This document shows positions 36,690-46,456 of a stretch of DNA of 64,000 nt, piece after piece. This stretch comes from Streptomyces sp. NRRL WC-3618 (GTDB lineage: Bacteria > Actinomycetota > Actinomycetes > Streptomycetales > Streptomycetaceae): contig NZ_LGDW01000051.1 of assembly GCF_001280005.1 (NCBI RefSeq), forward strand, positions 1-64,000. Reading direction: 5' to 3'. The translations under genes and the position numbers were made by a program. The notes under the pieces are model-generated. The model was given only the letters and a program-made list of their open reading frames with translations, made no database searches and was not told where the DNA came from. The number at the start of each line of letters is the position of its first letter. The stretch's first letter is position 1.

Positions 36690-38261
36690 GTGTCAGCAGC
36701 GACCCCCGCCCCCGACACCGTCCTGGTCGTCGACTTCGGTGCGCAGTACGCCCAGCTCATCGCCCGCCGAGTCCGCGAGGCCCGGGTCTACAGCGAGATC
36801 GTGCCGAGCACCATGCCGGTCGAGGAGATGCTCGCCAAGAACCCCGCGGCGATCATCCTCTCCGGCGGCCCCTCGTCGGTGTACGCGGAGGGCGCCCCGC
36901 GCCTGGACCGCGCGATCTTCGAGGCCGGCGTCCCCGTCTTCGGCATGTGCTACGGCTTCCAGCTGATGGCGACCACCCTCGGCGGCACGGTCGACAACTC
37001 CGGAGCCCGCGAGTACGGCCGTACGCAGCTGACCGTGACCAAGCCGTCCTCCACCCTCTTCGAGGGCACCCCGGCGGACCAGTCGGTGTGGATGTCGCAC
37101 GGCGACGCCTGCTCCGCCGCCCCCGAGGGCTTCGCGGTCACGGCGTCCACGGACGTCGTCCCGGTCGCCGCCTTCGAGAACGACGAGAAGAAGCTGTACG
37201 GGGTCCAGTACCACCCCGAGGTCATGCACTCCACGCACGGCCAGCAGGTCCTCGAACACTTCCTCTACCGGGGCGCGGGCCTGACCCCGTCCTGGACCAC
37301 CGGCAACGTCATCGACGAGCAGGTGGCGCTGATCCGCGAGCAGGTCGGCGACAAGCGCGCCGTCTGCGGCCTCTCCGGCGGCGTGGACTCGGCGGTCGCC
37401 GCAGCCCTCGTACAGAAGGCCATCGGCTCCCAGCTGACCTGCGTCTACGTCGACCACGGCCTGATGCGCAAGGATGAGACCGAGCAGGTCGAGAAGGACT
37501 TCGTCGCCTCGACCGGCGTCACGCTGAAGGTCGTCGACGCCGAGGAGCGGTTCCTGAACGCGCTCGCCGGGGTCTCCGACCCCGAGGAGAAGCGGAAGAT
37601 CATCGGGCGCGAGTTCATCCGCGTCTTCGAACAGGCGCAGGCCGAGATCATCGCGGACGAGGGTCCCGAGGTCGCGTTCCTGGTGCAGGGCACCCTCTAC
37701 CCCGATGTGGTCGAGTCCGGTGGCGGTACCGGCACCGCCAACATCAAGTCCCACCACAACGTGGGCGGGCTGCCGGAGGACCTCGAGTTCGAGCTGATCG
37801 AGCCGCTGCGCAAACTCTTCAAGGACGAGGTCCGGATGGTCGGCCAGGAACTCGGCCTGCCGGAGGAGATCGTCCAGCGCCAGCCGTTCCCCGGCCCCGG
37901 CCTCGGCATCCGCATCGTCGGCGAGGTCACCAAGGACCGCCTCGACCTCCTCCGCGAGGCCGACGCGATCGCCCGCGAGGAACTCACCGCAGCCGGCCTC
38001 GACCGCGACATCTGGCAGTGCCCGGTGGTCCTCCTCGCGGACGTGCGCAGCGTCGGCGTCCAGGGCGACGGCCGTACGTACGGCCACCCGATCGTCCTGC
38101 GCCCGGTCTCCTCCGAGGACGCGATGACCGCCGACTGGTCCCGCCTCCCCTACGAGGTCCTGGCGAAGATCTCGACGCGCATCACCAACGAGGTCGCCGA
38201 CGTCAACCGCGTCGTCCTCGACGTGACGAGCAAGCCGCCGGGCACCATCGAGTGGGAGTAG
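36690..38261 (+). CDS. guaA: GMP synthase (glutamine-hydrolysing)
   Basis: 523 aa from a GTG at 36690. N-terminal class I amidotransferase: [20 protein letters not shown], nucleophile Cys in [10 protein letters not shown], and QYHPEVMHS. Then the ATP-pyrophosphatase domain with the P-loop [16 protein letters not shown], and the C-terminal dimerisation domain ([26 protein letters not shown]). It converts XMP to GMP, completing the pathway begun by guaB. Confidence 0.97.
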   Translation: MSAATPAPDTVLVVDFGAQYAQLIARRVREARVYSEIVPSTMPVEEMLAKNPAAIILSGGPSSVYAEGAPRLDRAIFEAGVPVFGMCYGFQLMATTLGGTVDNSGAREYGRTQLTVTKPSSTLFEGTPADQSVWMSHGDACSAAPEGFAVTASTDVVPVAAFENDEKKLYGVQYHPEVMHSTHGQQVLEHFLYRGAGLTPSWTTGNVIDEQVALIREQVGDKRAVCGLSGGVDSAVAAALVQKAIGSQLTCVYVDHGLMRKDETEQVEKDFVASTGVTLKVVDAEERFLNALAGVSDPEEKRKIIGREFIRVFEQAQAEIIADEGPEVAFLVQGTLYPDVVESGGGTGTANIKSHHNVGGLPEDLEFELIEPLRKLFKDEVRMVGQELGLPEEIVQRQPFPGPGLGIRIVGEVTKDRLDLLREADAIAREELTAAGLDRDIWQCPVVLLADVRSVGVQGDGRTYGHPIVLRPVSSEDAMTADWSRLPYEVLAKISTRITNEVADVNRVVLDVTSKPPGTIEWE

Positions 38262-38279
38262 TCCCGCAGGTGGTGCGGC

Positions 38280-38747
38280 TCAGGTACGCCTGAGCGTGCG
38301 CACCGGCTCTCCGGGCTGCCAGACCTGGACGACCAGATACGTCTCGTCCTCCACGTACGTCCGCACGACCTCCGTCAGCTCGGTACGGAAGAGGTGGAAC
38401 GGCTCCGGCGGTTCCACCTCTTCGGCGTACGCGGCCTTGGCGGCGGAATCCTCGACCTCGTACGCCCGCCCGCTGATCCGCACATCGCCGCCGCTCATGT
38501 CCGTCCCCGGGCCGGGGTTCGCCTGGAGGGCGAAGCGGGGGTCGCGGCGCAGATCCCGCGCCTTGAGCGAGTCCGGCATCATGCCGAGCCACAACTCGCC
38601 GTGCAGGAAGCGGACTTCGATTCCGGACGTGCGAGGCGAGCCGTCCTTGCGGAGGGTGGCGAGGGTGTGGTGGGTGAAGGCCCGGAAGCGTTTCTCGGCG
38701 GTTTGGGCTAGGTCGGGTTCCGCGGTGGTGAATACTGCCCAGTTCAT
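38280..38747 (-). CDS. Pyridoxamine 5'-phosphate oxidase-like flavin/F420-binding protein
   Basis: 155 aa from the ATG at 38747 (MNWAVFTTAEPDLAQTAEKR); an upstream start at 38777 is less likely. It has the split-barrel pattern of small FMN- or F420-binding proteins: TLATLRKDGSPRTSGIEVRF, GELWLGMMPDSLKARDLRRDP, VRISGRAYEV, and the closing strand TYLVVQVWQPGEPVRTL. The exact cofactor and substrate are unknown. It is convergent with guaA with only an 18-bp gap. Confidence 0.8.
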   Translation of the reverse strand: MNWAVFTTAEPDLAQTAEKRFRAFTHHTLATLRKDGSPRTSGIEVRFLHGELWLGMMPDSLKARDLRRDPRFALQANPGPGTDMSGGDVRISGRAYEVEDSAAKAAYAEEVEPPEPFHLFRTELTEVVRTYVEDETYLVVQVWQPGEPVRTLRRT

Positions 38748-38945
38748 GGAAACGAGTCTGACGCGAATACCCGACATCCTCTGACGTGTATGGGCCGGAT
38801 TCTCGCCGGTTTCTCGCCGATGTCGCGTCGGCCTTTCGGCTCCCTGGCCCGGATATCTCTTTCATCTCTTCGCAAACATCCCTGTTCTCCTGCGCGGACC
38901 GACGGTAACTTCCGCTCCGTAAAGGAACCCAGTGCTGGAGGATCT

Positions 38946-39740
38946 ATGCACGGGCCCACTCCGCCCCTGCCGCTGCCCACCGACCAGCTGCAGTTCGCGA
39001 TGCCACCGATGTACGAGTCGCTCGACGACGAGCGGAGGCACCGCAAGGAACGGCTGGCCGGGGCGATCAGGCTGTTCGGGCGCTTCGGCTTCGAGGACGG
39101 TGTCTCCGGGCACATCACGGCGCGCGACCCGGAGTACGGCAACTGCTTCTGGGTCAACCCGTTCGGGATGCCCTTCAAGTACGTCACCGTGAGCGACCTC
39201 GTCATGGCCAACCAGGACGGGCAGGTCATCGAGGGCCGCTACCACATCAACCAGGCCGCCTTCACCGTGCACGCCCAGGTGCACGCCGCCCGTCCGGACG
39301 TCGTCGCCGTGGCGCACTGCCACTCGGTGCACGGCCGCGCCCTCTCCGCCCTCGGCGACCTCCTCGACCCGATCACCCAGGAGAGCTGCGCCTTCTACGA
39401 GGACCACGCGCTGTACGACACCTACACGGGCGTCGCCGTGGACGCCGACGAGGGCCGGCGCATCGCGTCCGCACTGGGCTCCCGCAAGGCCCTCGTGCTG
39501 CGCAACCACGGGCTCCTCACGGTGGGCGACTCGGTGGACGCGGCGGCCTGGTGGTTCCTGTCGATGGAACGGTCGAGCCAGGTCCAGTTGACGGCGAGGG
39601 CGGCGGGCCGGCCCATCCTGATCGACCACAAACAGGCGGTCTCGACATGGGAGCAGCTCGGCGGTGACCTGGTCGCGTGGATCAACTACCAGCCGCTGTG
39701 GCAGGACATCAGCAGGAGCGAACCGGATCTGCTGAGCTAG
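38946..39740 (+). CDS. Class II aldolase/adducin-family protein
   Basis: 264 aa from an ATG behind GGAGGA. The fold is clear: LFGRFGFEDGVSGHITARDPE, the metal-ligand His pair in VAHCHSVHGRALSALG, YEDHALYDTY, and the third His in LRNHGLLTVGDSVDAAAWWF. Family members include L-fuculose-phosphate aldolase and decarboxylases; this group is often annotated only as class II aldolase. The substrate is unknown, and the neighbours give no pathway. Confidence 0.87.
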   Translation: MHGPTPPLPLPTDQLQFAMPPMYESLDDERRHRKERLAGAIRLFGRFGFEDGVSGHITARDPEYGNCFWVNPFGMPFKYVTVSDLVMANQDGQVIEGRYHINQAAFTVHAQVHAARPDVVAVAHCHSVHGRALSALGDLLDPITQESCAFYEDHALYDTYTGVAVDADEGRRIASALGSRKALVLRNHGLLTVGDSVDAAAWWFLSMERSSQVQLTARAAGRPILIDHKQAVSTWEQLGGDLVAWINYQPLWQDISRSEPDLLS

Positions 39741-39757
39741 CGGTCCTCCGGAAACCG

Positions 39758-39855
39758 GAAACCCCGGGTGGCCCCGAAACCCCGGGTGACCGTGAAATGC
39801 CGGGTGGCCCTGAAACCCCAGGCGGTCCCGAAACGCCTGGCGGGTCAGAAACCCC
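39758..39855 (+). repeat. 18-bp tandem repeat, 5.4 units
   Basis: Units begin with GAAACCCC at 39758, 39776 (exact), 39794, 39812, 39830 and 39848, each 18 bp. It fills the gap between two convergent genes and enters the last codons of the DUF4429 gene. In one frame it would encode repeats of ETPGGP, but no start serves it. Confidence 0.85.
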
Positions 39856-40726
39856 GTAGGACGGCCGCCTTGGTGGTCGTGAACTCCTCGTCCGTGAGCA
39901 CGCCCTCGCGGTGCAGTTCGCCCAACTCCCGGAGCCTGCGCAGGAGTACGTCGTGGTGTTCGGACGGGGGCGGGACGGCGGGTGTGGGCCGGGGGCGTTC
40001 CCTGGAGTCGGCCGCCCGGGTGGAGGGGTGCGGCAGACGGGCCGTGACCGCCGTCGCGACGAGGGCCGTGAGCAGGTCGCGGCGCGCGCTGCCCCACAGA
40101 TCGAGGGCGTAGGGGTCCTTCTCGGGCGGCAGCTTGGAGAAGACCGACTCGCGGGTCACGAAGCGCATGAAGCCGTCCTCGTAGCCGGAGTTCGGCAGCC
40201 AGTCGACCTGGACGAGATCGTGGGTGGAGATGATGCGGGGGCCGGTGGCCCGCTTGACCCGGTCCGACGTGTCGGCCCAGTCGATTCGGACCTGCGTGCC
40301 GTCGAAGGACACCATGCCGTCGCTGGACCGCACCGACACCGGCACGGGCGGACCCGGGAGCAGATACGCCTTGGCCGGTTCCTCGGGCACCGGATCGAGG
40401 AGTAGGGCGTGGCGGATCTCCTCGGCGAGGTACTCGGCGATCCCGGACCGGTCGATGTCCACGGTCAGCCGGTACGGGTCGGCCGCGTCCGGCAGCCGGC
40501 CGCCGGTCGCCTGGAGCAGCGGGTCGGCTCCCTCGCGGAGCCTGAGCCGCAGCCGCCCACGCTTGCGTTCGGGTTCGTAGACGATGCCCGAGACGGCCTC
40601 CAGGGGCACGGTGACCTCGCCGTACGTCTGCCGGAACAGCGGCACGGAACGGTGGAGCCCCGGCGTGATCCTGACCGTGCTGCCGTCGAAAGCCCAGGCT
40701 CCGTCGCGCTGGATGATCTCGGCCAT
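39845..40726 (-). CDS. DUF4429 and SHOCT domain protein
   Basis: 293 aa. Two DUF4429-type modules: residues 1-105 (GDGTVRI-like AWAFDGSTVRITPGLHRS, IVYEPERKRGRLRLRLREGADPL) and 125-220 (GMVSFDGTQVRIDW through GYEDGFMRFVTRESVF). The C-terminal 35 residues are a SHOCT helix pair (LLRRLRELGELHREGVLTDEEFTTTKAAVL). SHOCT domains often mediate oligomerisation or membrane association. No function is known. The 3' end overlaps the 18-bp tandem repeat. Confidence 0.82.
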   Translation of the reverse strand: MAEIIQRDGAWAFDGSTVRITPGLHRSVPLFRQTYGEVTVPLEAVSGIVYEPERKRGRLRLRLREGADPLLQATGGRLPDAADPYRLTVDIDRSGIAEYLAEEIRHALLLDPVPEEPAKAYLLPGPPVPVSVRSSDGMVSFDGTQVRIDWADTSDRVKRATGPRIISTHDLVQVDWLPNSGYEDGFMRFVTRESVFSKLPPEKDPYALDLWGSARRDLLTALVATAVTARLPHPSTRAADSRERPRPTPAVPPPSEHHDVLLRRLRELGELHREGVLTDEEFTTTKAAVLRGF

Positions 40727-40977
40727 ACGCGAATTCTCGCAGCCGGGTCAACACGGAGGTCACGGTTTCACTCGCCCTTTCCGCTGCCCGGGCCAACCTG
40801 CCGCGCGCGACGGGTGTTAGGTAGGGCACAATTCGCTCTCGTCGTAGGGGAGTTGCGAGGCCAGGATTCGGGCCTCCGGAAACCCTGCACGTTCCGGTGT
40901 TTTCTGGTGCATACCGGTGCGCCGATGTCCTGGTTCTTGATGTGTGGTGTCGGGTGTGGGGAAGGCGGGCGTCGGGC

Positions 40978-42255
40978 GTGGCGGTGTCGGAGGCGAGGCA
41001 AGGTGTGCTGCCCGGGGAACACGGCGGCGGCTGTACCTGTGGGGACTGCCCGCACGGGGCGCGTACGGGGCACCGGCGTGCGGTCGCCGAGTTCCTGCTC
41101 ATGCGGGAGGGGTTCGCGGCGGGCCAGGGACTGCCGGCCGCGGTGGCCCATTCGGCCTCGGCCTCCCGCCAGTGGGTCTCGGACGAACTGACCCAGTCCG
41201 CCGCCGTCGTCGCCGAGCGCGGCCGGGCCGAGGGCGAGGTGTGGCTGGCGCGGCTGTGGCGCCGTACGGCGTTCACGGTGTGGGCGCTGATCGCCGTCCT
41301 GCTGCTCGTGCAGGCACTCACCGCGATCGGGGCGGGCTGGACTGCCGCCCGGACGGCCGGACTGGTGGCCGCCGTACTCGTCGGCGGTGCGCTGACGGCC
41401 GCGTCCTGGTTCCACCGGGCGCGGGGCGGGGCGCTGGCGCCCCTGATCGGCGAGGACAACCGCCTGTCGACCTCCCGTGTGGTGGCGGCGAGTTGGGTGC
41501 TGTTCGTGACGTACGCCGTGCTGGTCCTGGTGGGCCGGCTGGCGGCGGCCTCCGGCCACGTGGAGCGCGACGCGCTGATCGCAGGCCTCGAACTCGCCCG
41601 GGGCGCGGGCGTCGTGACCGTCCTCGCGGTGGTGTGCGCGATCGCGGTGCTCGTGCGCAGGGTGGTCGGCCTGCGCGTCCTCGGCCAACGCCTGCAGAAG
41701 GTACGTGCGGACCGCCCGCGCGCGGCCGACCTCCTGACGGACGACGCGGGCCGCGGCACCTTCGCGGACATCCAGTACGTGATGATCGGCACGGTTGCTC
41801 TCCTGTTCGCGGTCGTACGGCTGGCCCGACGTCCGGATCAGCTGCCGGACCTGCCGTGGGGGCTGGCGGTGGTGGTGCTGGTGTCGGCGGCGACCTATGT
41901 GGCCGGCAAGTACGCCGAGGGAGGCCGCCCGGTGATCCTTTCGGTCGTGCGGTCCCGGGAGGCGGGCGACCTGGACGCCCCGATCCGCACCGGCGACGAC
42001 ATTGAGATCCGAGGCGCCGGCTTCGTGCCCCCGGGTGCGGGCACCGCCGACCGGCTGTCCCGCATGGTCGTCCGCATCGGCCCCGTCCACGTCCACGTCC
42101 CCCTGGTCCCGGTCCCCGGCGGCTTCAGCAACCCCCGGGACGAGGTACTGACGGTGCCTGTCCCGGCCGAGGTGGAGCCCGGTCGGGTGGAGGTGCAGGT
42201 GGTGACTGCGGCGGGCGTGGAGACGAACCGGTGCGTGATCGATGTGACGGACTGA
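40978..42255 (+). CDS. Polytopic membrane protein of unknown function
   Basis: About 425 aa from a GTG at 40978 (a GTG at 40984 is equally possible; ribosome sites are weak). The N-terminus has a small Cys cluster (GGGCTCGDCPHGARTGHRR) that could bind metal. Then come a helical region with Ser/Ala and several membrane segments (FTVWALIAVLLLVQALTAIG, TAGLVAAVLVGGALTAAS, VLFVTYAVLVLVGRLA, VVTVLAVVCAIAVLV and two more). The last 100 residues are soluble and beta-rich (IRTGDDIEIRGAGFVPPG, VHVHVPLVPVPGG). I do not recognise a family. Confidence 0.7.
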   Translation: MAVSEARQGVLPGEHGGGCTCGDCPHGARTGHRRAVAEFLLMREGFAAGQGLPAAVAHSASASRQWVSDELTQSAAVVAERGRAEGEVWLARLWRRTAFTVWALIAVLLLVQALTAIGAGWTAARTAGLVAAVLVGGALTAASWFHRARGGALAPLIGEDNRLSTSRVVAASWVLFVTYAVLVLVGRLAAASGHVERDALIAGLELARGAGVVTVLAVVCAIAVLVRRVVGLRVLGQRLQKVRADRPRAADLLTDDAGRGTFADIQYVMIGTVALLFAVVRLARRPDQLPDLPWGLAVVVLVSAATYVAGKYAEGGRPVILSVVRSREAGDLDAPIRTGDDIEIRGAGFVPPGAGTADRLSRMVVRIGPVHVHVPLVPVPGGFSNPRDEVLTVPVPAEVEPGRVEVQVVTAAGVETNRCVIDVTD

Positions 42256-42612
42256 GGGACTGAGGTACTCAGGGCTGAGGGTGAGGGGACTGGCGGGTTG
42301 AGAGCTGACGGGCTCGCGGGCTGAGGGGGCCTCCTCGCGGTGGTTGCTTGCGGTTCTGTGTGCGTGCGGGCTTGCGGGTAGGGGCGGGCTGCTGGTGACG
42401 GCCAGCCGCTCGGGCGACCCCCAGCACGTCTCCGCCCGCGCTGGTGCGGCGACTGCGCCGGCGCGGTGCCCGGGGCCGGCGGATCGCTTCGACCGCTGCC
42501 GCTCCCCAGACAAAGGGCGGAAAAAGGCCGTGCCAGGAGTGAGCGAGGCCACGTTGTCGTGCGTATCGTCTGTTGAGGGGTCAACGGTGGCAGGCGAGAG
42601 GCGGCTAGGGCG
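42256..42612. other. Intergenic region with degenerate CTGAGGG repeats
   Basis: No gene is apparent in these 357 bp. The first 80 bp contain imperfect repeats of GACTGAGG/GCTGAGGG. GTTGA and TCAAC form a short palindrome at 42572-42585, 27 bp before the DoxX start, and may be a control site. Confidence 0.4.
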
Positions 42613-43143
42613 ATGGCTCACAGCAGTCGAAAGGACACGCGCTCCCCTTATCTCGACGGCGACCGGGACTGGCGGGACACCGCCACTCGCTACGCCCTAC
42701 TGCCCCTGCGCGTCTTCCTGGGCATCACCTTCATCTACGCCGGCCTGGACAAACTCACCGACAGCTCCTTCTTCGCCGACTCCGGATCAGGCTCCGTCGG
42801 TGATCTGATGCGTACGGTCCGTGACTCCTCCGCGATCCCTGCTCTGGTGGACCTCGCCCTCAAGAACCCCGCCGGCTTCGGCTACGCCATCGCCTTCGGC
42901 GAGCTGGCCGTCGGCATCGGCACCCTGCTCGGACTCCTGGCCCGGCTGGTGGCGCTCGGTGGTGCGCTGATCTCCCTCAGCCTTTGGCTGACCGTGAGCT
43001 GGGCCTCCGATCCGTACTACTACGGCAACGATCTCCCCTACCTGATGGCCTGGATCCCTCTGATCCTCGCCGGCGCGTCCGTCTTCTCCGTGGACGCTGC
43101 CCTGCGGGCGCGACGGAGGCAGCGGTCCGGGGGATTGCGGTAG
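42613..43143 (+). CDS. DoxX-family membrane protein
   Basis: 176 aa. Four hydrophobic helices in the DoxX pattern: LPLRVFLGITFIYAGLDKLTD, GYAIAFGELAVGIGTLLGLLA, LVALGGALISLSLWLTVSWA and LPYLMAWIPLILAGASVFSVD, with PYYYGNDLPY between the last two. DoxX proteins are linked to quinone- or thiol-redox complexes in some bacteria; the partner here is not evident. Confidence 0.85.
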   Translation: MAHSSRKDTRSPYLDGDRDWRDTATRYALLPLRVFLGITFIYAGLDKLTDSSFFADSGSGSVGDLMRTVRDSSAIPALVDLALKNPAGFGYAIAFGELAVGIGTLLGLLARLVALGGALISLSLWLTVSWASDPYYYGNDLPYLMAWIPLILAGASVFSVDAALRARRRQRSGGLR

Positions 43144-43198
43144 CAGGCGGTGGGGAGTCGGTGCGCGTGAGCGTGCCGACAGGGGGCGTTGAGCTCCG

Positions 43199-43471
43199 TC
43201 AGTTCGGTATCTCCGGGGGCCTTGACGGTGCTGCCGTATCCGTCGTGGGTCCGGTGGACGTTGCCGAGCGGCGAGCCCTTGTGCGGCGGCGTATCGCCCC
43301 GGTGAGGAGGGCCACCACGCCTGCCAGGGCCAGGCCGAACATCAGGAGCGGGAACAGCGCGAACCAGGGTGTCTCCCAGGCGCCGCCCGCGTCGCCCACG
43401 TACGTTATGCCGGCGATGGTGACGAAGATGCCCGCGATCAGCTTGCCGGGCTGGAACTCATGACGCAGCAC
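43199..43471 (-). CDS. Small two-helix membrane protein coupled to the PspC/LiaF-like gene
   Basis: 90 aa. Two membrane segments (LIAGIFVTIAGITYVGDAG and FALFPLLMFGLALAGVVALLTG) and a basic Thr/Arg-rich tail. Its ATG lies inside the end of the PspC gene with a 14-bp overlap, so the two are translationally coupled. It is probably an accessory membrane partner of the envelope-stress module; no named family is recognised. Confidence 0.75.
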   Translation of the reverse strand: MLRHEFQPGKLIAGIFVTIAGITYVGDAGGAWETPWFALFPLLMFGLALAGVVALLTGAIRRRTRARRSATSTGPTTDTAAPSRPPEIPN

Positions 43472-44984
43472 GGGTCACCTCCGCCTGTCCCAGGCCGACT
43501 CCGAGGTCGAGGTCGACCGTGCCGGTGCCGGCACCGCCGCTCGCCGGCGACAGGGTGACCTGCTTGCGCTTGCCCGGTGCGACGTCCACGTCCTGCTTGT
43601 CGTCGCCGGGCAACTGGATGTCGCCGATGCCCACTTCGATCTCCGCCTCCACCGTCACGCCCTTCGGCACGATCACTTCGATCCGGCCCACGCCCACCTC
43701 GACCGCGGTCCTCACCGTCTGCCCCTTGGCAAGGCGCAGATCGGTCAGGTCCAGCGTTGCGACGCCCGTGCCGACGTCGTATCTCGGTAGCACCTTTGTC
43801 ACCGCGGTCGGTGTCCATTCTTTGCGCACCCAGTGGGTGCTGACGCCCTGGGGCAGTGCCGCCGAGCCTGCCAGCAGAGCCGCCGTGATGATCGCCAGGA
43901 AGACCGAGCCCGCTCCGGTACGGCCGAGGAACGCGCTGACCGCGATGCCGACCCCGAGCACCGTGAGGGCGCAGGCCAGGCCGGTCTGCAAGCTGGCGGC
44001 GAGTGGCTGGTCGTACCATCGCGCGGCCGTGCCGGAGAAACCGGCCAGCAGGGCCAGCAGGAAGATCCAGCCACCGATCCACCGTGGGCCGCGCGGCTTC
44101 GGCTGGCGGGGCCAGGCCTCCCGTATGTCCGGGTACCGGCCGCCGTAGTTGCCGTGGGTGATGTTGACCGCCGCCGCGATGTCCCGGTCGCGGGTGTCGT
44201 GGGGACCCCAGAGATATCCCGTACCGCCGACGTGTGTGCCGTCCTTGACGATGGGGTCACGCCACCACGAGGGGTAGGAAGAGGGGGCCGGGGGCGCCTG
44301 GGCCTCCGGGGGTGCGTCGGCGACGGCCTGGGCGGCCAGCGGGTCAGGGTCGGGGGCGCCACGGTTGCGCGACCAGTAGCCGGCGCCCGCGAGGAGGATG
44401 GACAGTATGACGGCGAAGGAGAGCACCCCGCCGTTCTTCAGCATCGTCAGGAACACACCGCAGCCGACCAGCGCGAAGAGGACGGCTGCCAGTGCCTGGC
44501 CGTCCACTCGGCCGGTGAGCAGCTTGCGAACCTCGTTCTCCTCTTCGTCGTCGTACGCCACGAACAACCAGGCGAAGCCGTAGAAGATGAGGCCGAGGCC
44601 GCCGGTCGCGGAGAGCACCGCGAGGGTGATCCGAAAGATCACCGGGTCCATGTCGCAGGTCCGCCCGAGCCCGGCGCACACTCCGCCCAGCATCTTCTGC
44701 CGCCGGTCGCGCTGGAACCGGGCCGGCAACTGCTCGTCGGTCATGGCGGTCGTGGAAGTCGAGGAAGTCGTGGCGGATGGTGCGGACGGGCGGGGAGTTG
44801 CGTGTGCTCTCGCTCCCGTGTCCGTTGGTGCGCCCGCGTCCGTGTGCTCGGGCGCGCGCGGTTCCCCTTTCTCCGTGGGCGGGGTCGCCGCGGCGGGTGC
44901 GGCATCCTGCGGCCCGGCGCCCTGGGTGGGGCGCGGGCCGGAGCCGGGTCCCGGACCCGTCGCGGCGTGTGCGTGATCTGTCAT
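43458..44984 (-). CDS. PspC-domain and LiaF-like membrane protein
   Basis: 508 aa from the ATG at 44984 (MTDHAHAATGPGPG). Residues 1-90 are Pro/Ala/Thr-rich. A PspC domain follows (RRQKMLGGVCAGLGRTCDMDPVIFRI, then a helix with GLGLIFYGFAWLFV). Further membrane helices span about 150-360. The C-terminus is a LiaF-type beta domain (TAVEVGVGRIEVIVPKGVTVEAEIEVGIGDI in outline). LiaF-like proteins restrain a cognate sensor kinase. The divergent neighbour is a PspC-containing kinase, so this is probably its modulator. Confidence 0.85.
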   Translation of the reverse strand: MTDHAHAATGPGPGSGPRPTQGAGPQDAAPAAATPPTEKGEPRAPEHTDAGAPTDTGARAHATPRPSAPSATTSSTSTTAMTDEQLPARFQRDRRQKMLGGVCAGLGRTCDMDPVIFRITLAVLSATGGLGLIFYGFAWLFVAYDDEEENEVRKLLTGRVDGQALAAVLFALVGCGVFLTMLKNGGVLSFAVILSILLAGAGYWSRNRGAPDPDPLAAQAVADAPPEAQAPPAPSSYPSWWRDPIVKDGTHVGGTGYLWGPHDTRDRDIAAAVNITHGNYGGRYPDIREAWPRQPKPRGPRWIGGWIFLLALLAGFSGTAARWYDQPLAASLQTGLACALTVLGVGIAVSAFLGRTGAGSVFLAIITAALLAGSAALPQGVSTHWVRKEWTPTAVTKVLPRYDVGTGVATLDLTDLRLAKGQTVRTAVEVGVGRIEVIVPKGVTVEAEIEVGIGDIQLPGDDKQDVDVAPGKRKQVTLSPASGGAGTGTVDLDLGVGLGQAEVTRAAS

Positions 44985-45029
44985 GCGTCCATGGTGGCGC
45001 GTGAGACGGCCCGGCGGCAGTCGGAATGA

Positions 45030-45129
45030 CCCTGGGCGAACCCTGATATCGGCCCTGAGACGGGGCGGGGGAAGCGTTCGACGGCAGGTCGGCCCGAAGA
45101 TCAGGGGAGTCTCGGGGGCGGACCCTGAT
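45030..45129. promoter_or_regulatory. Phased CCCTGA repeats between the divergent PspC genes
   Basis: CCCTGG/CCCTGA occurs at 45030, 45041 and 45053, spaced 11 and 12 bp, in the same orientation. Inverted copies (ATCAGGG at 45100, GTCTCGGGG near 45109) and CCCTGAT at 45123 follow. Helically phased repeats in the shared promoter suggest the binding site of the response regulator encoded at 46453. Confidence 0.5.
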
Positions 45130-45163
45130 GCCCGGGCCCGCCGGGCGTGTGAACATCGATGGC

Positions 45164-46456
45164 ATGCCGGAAGCCGCTGCGTTGCCACTCGTCGAACCGC
45201 GGCCCTCGCGCAAGCTCTACCGCAGCAGCGACGGACGCTGGCTCGGAGGCGTGGCGCGAGGGCTCGCCGGGCATCTCGGGCTGCCTGTGATCTGGCTGCG
45301 CCTCATGTTCGTCGGCCTGTTCATGGCGGACGGACTCGGTGCGCTGCTGTATGCGGCCTTCTGGTTCTTCGTTCCGCTCGGTGTCGGCGGCGTCGACGCC
45401 CAGCGGCCCCCGTCCCTCGTCAGTGCCGAGACCGCGCCCGACGGCCGTCGCAGACTCGTCGCCCGTAAGCCGGACAAGGGGCAGATGGTCGCCCTGCTCC
45501 TCATGGTCGTGGTGGCCATGGTCTTCGTCGGCAACGTGAATCTCGGCGGGGGCGCCAAGGCCTATCTGTTCCCGATCGTGCTCGTCGCCGCCGGCGTCGC
45601 CCTGGTCTGGCGCCAGGCGGACAACGCACGGCGGGCCCGCTGGATGGAGGTCGGCGGTCGCCGGCGCACCCTCACCCTCCTCCGTACCGCGGCCGGCGTC
45701 CTGCTGGTCACGGCGGGTGTCTCCGGCGTGTTCGTCCTACAGGGATCCGCCGCCCACCTCGGCTCGGTGCTGCAGGCCGCGCTCGCGGTGCTGGTCGGGA
45801 TCGCTCTGCTGGCCGGTCCGTATCTCGTCCGGATGACCCAGGACCTCTCCGAGGAGCGCCTGATGCGCATTCGCGCACAGGAACGCGCGGAGGTCGCCGC
45901 TCATGTGCACGACTCGGTGCTGCACACCCTGACGCTGATCCAGCGCAACGCGGAGAGCGCGAACGAGGTGCGTCGTCTCGCCCGCGCCCAGGAGCGCGAA
46001 CTGCGCAACTGGCTCTACAAACCGGAGGGCACCGGTAAGGAGGAGGCCGACGAACCCGGCACCCTCGCCGAGGCGGTGCGACGCAGCGCGGCCGAGGTCG
46101 AGGACAAGCACGGCGTCCCTATAGAGGTCGTGGTCGTCGGTGACTGCCCGCTCGACGACAGAACGGGCGCACAGATGCAGGCCGCGCGGGAAGCGATGGT
46201 GAACGCCGCCAAGTACGGTGGCGAGGGCGGCGCGGTGCAGGTCTACGCCGAGGTCGAGGGCAGGACGGTCTTCGTGTCCGTCCGGGACCGTGGACCCGGC
46301 TTCGACTTCGACTCGATACCCGCCGACCGCATGGGCGTCAGAGAATCGATCATCGGCCGTATGGAGCGCAACGGAGGTACGGCGCGGCTGCGCGCGGTAC
46401 CGGACGGCGGCACGGAGGTCGAGCTGGAGATGGAGAGGGCGGAGAGCACGTCATGA
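45164..46456 (+). CDS. PspC-domain sensor histidine kinase
   Basis: 430 aa from the ATG at 45164. An N-terminal PspC domain (SSDGRWLGGVARGLAGHLGLPVIWLR in outline, with GALLYAAFWFFVPLG) is followed by four or so membrane helices (about 115-230). The HisKA_3-type dimerisation domain has the phospho-acceptor His in AAHVHDSVLHTLTLIQRN. The ATPase domain has REAMVNAAKYGGE, DRGPGFDFDSIP and GGTARLRAVPDGG. It would sense envelope state and phosphorylate the regulator encoded next (ATGA overlap). Confidence 0.92.
   Translation: MPEAAALPLVEPRPSRKLYRSSDGRWLGGVARGLAGHLGLPVIWLRLMFVGLFMADGLGALLYAAFWFFVPLGVGGVDAQRPPSLVSAETAPDGRRRLVARKPDKGQMVALLLMVVVAMVFVGNVNLGGGAKAYLFPIVLVAAGVALVWRQADNARRARWMEVGGRRRTLTLLRTAAGVLLVTAGVSGVFVLQGSAAHLGSVLQAALAVLVGIALLAGPYLVRMTQDLSEERLMRIRAQERAEVAAHVHDSVLHTLTLIQRNAESANEVRRLARAQERELRNWLYKPEGTGKEEADEPGTLAEAVRRSAAEVEDKHGVPIEVVVVGDCPLDDRTGAQMQAAREAMVNAAKYGGEGGAVQVYAEVEGRTVFVSVRDRGPGFDFDSIPADRMGVRESIIGRMERNGGTARLRAVPDGGTEVELEMERAESTS

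Noticed and set aside
39677..39859. ORF encoding ETPGGP repeats
   Set aside because: It is the 18-bp repeat read in one frame, entered from inside the aldolase gene, with no start signal.
38862..41792. 976-codon minus-strand frame
   Set aside because: Covers the class II aldolase in antisense and the DUF4429 gene in another frame; the readable family motifs are in the other frames.
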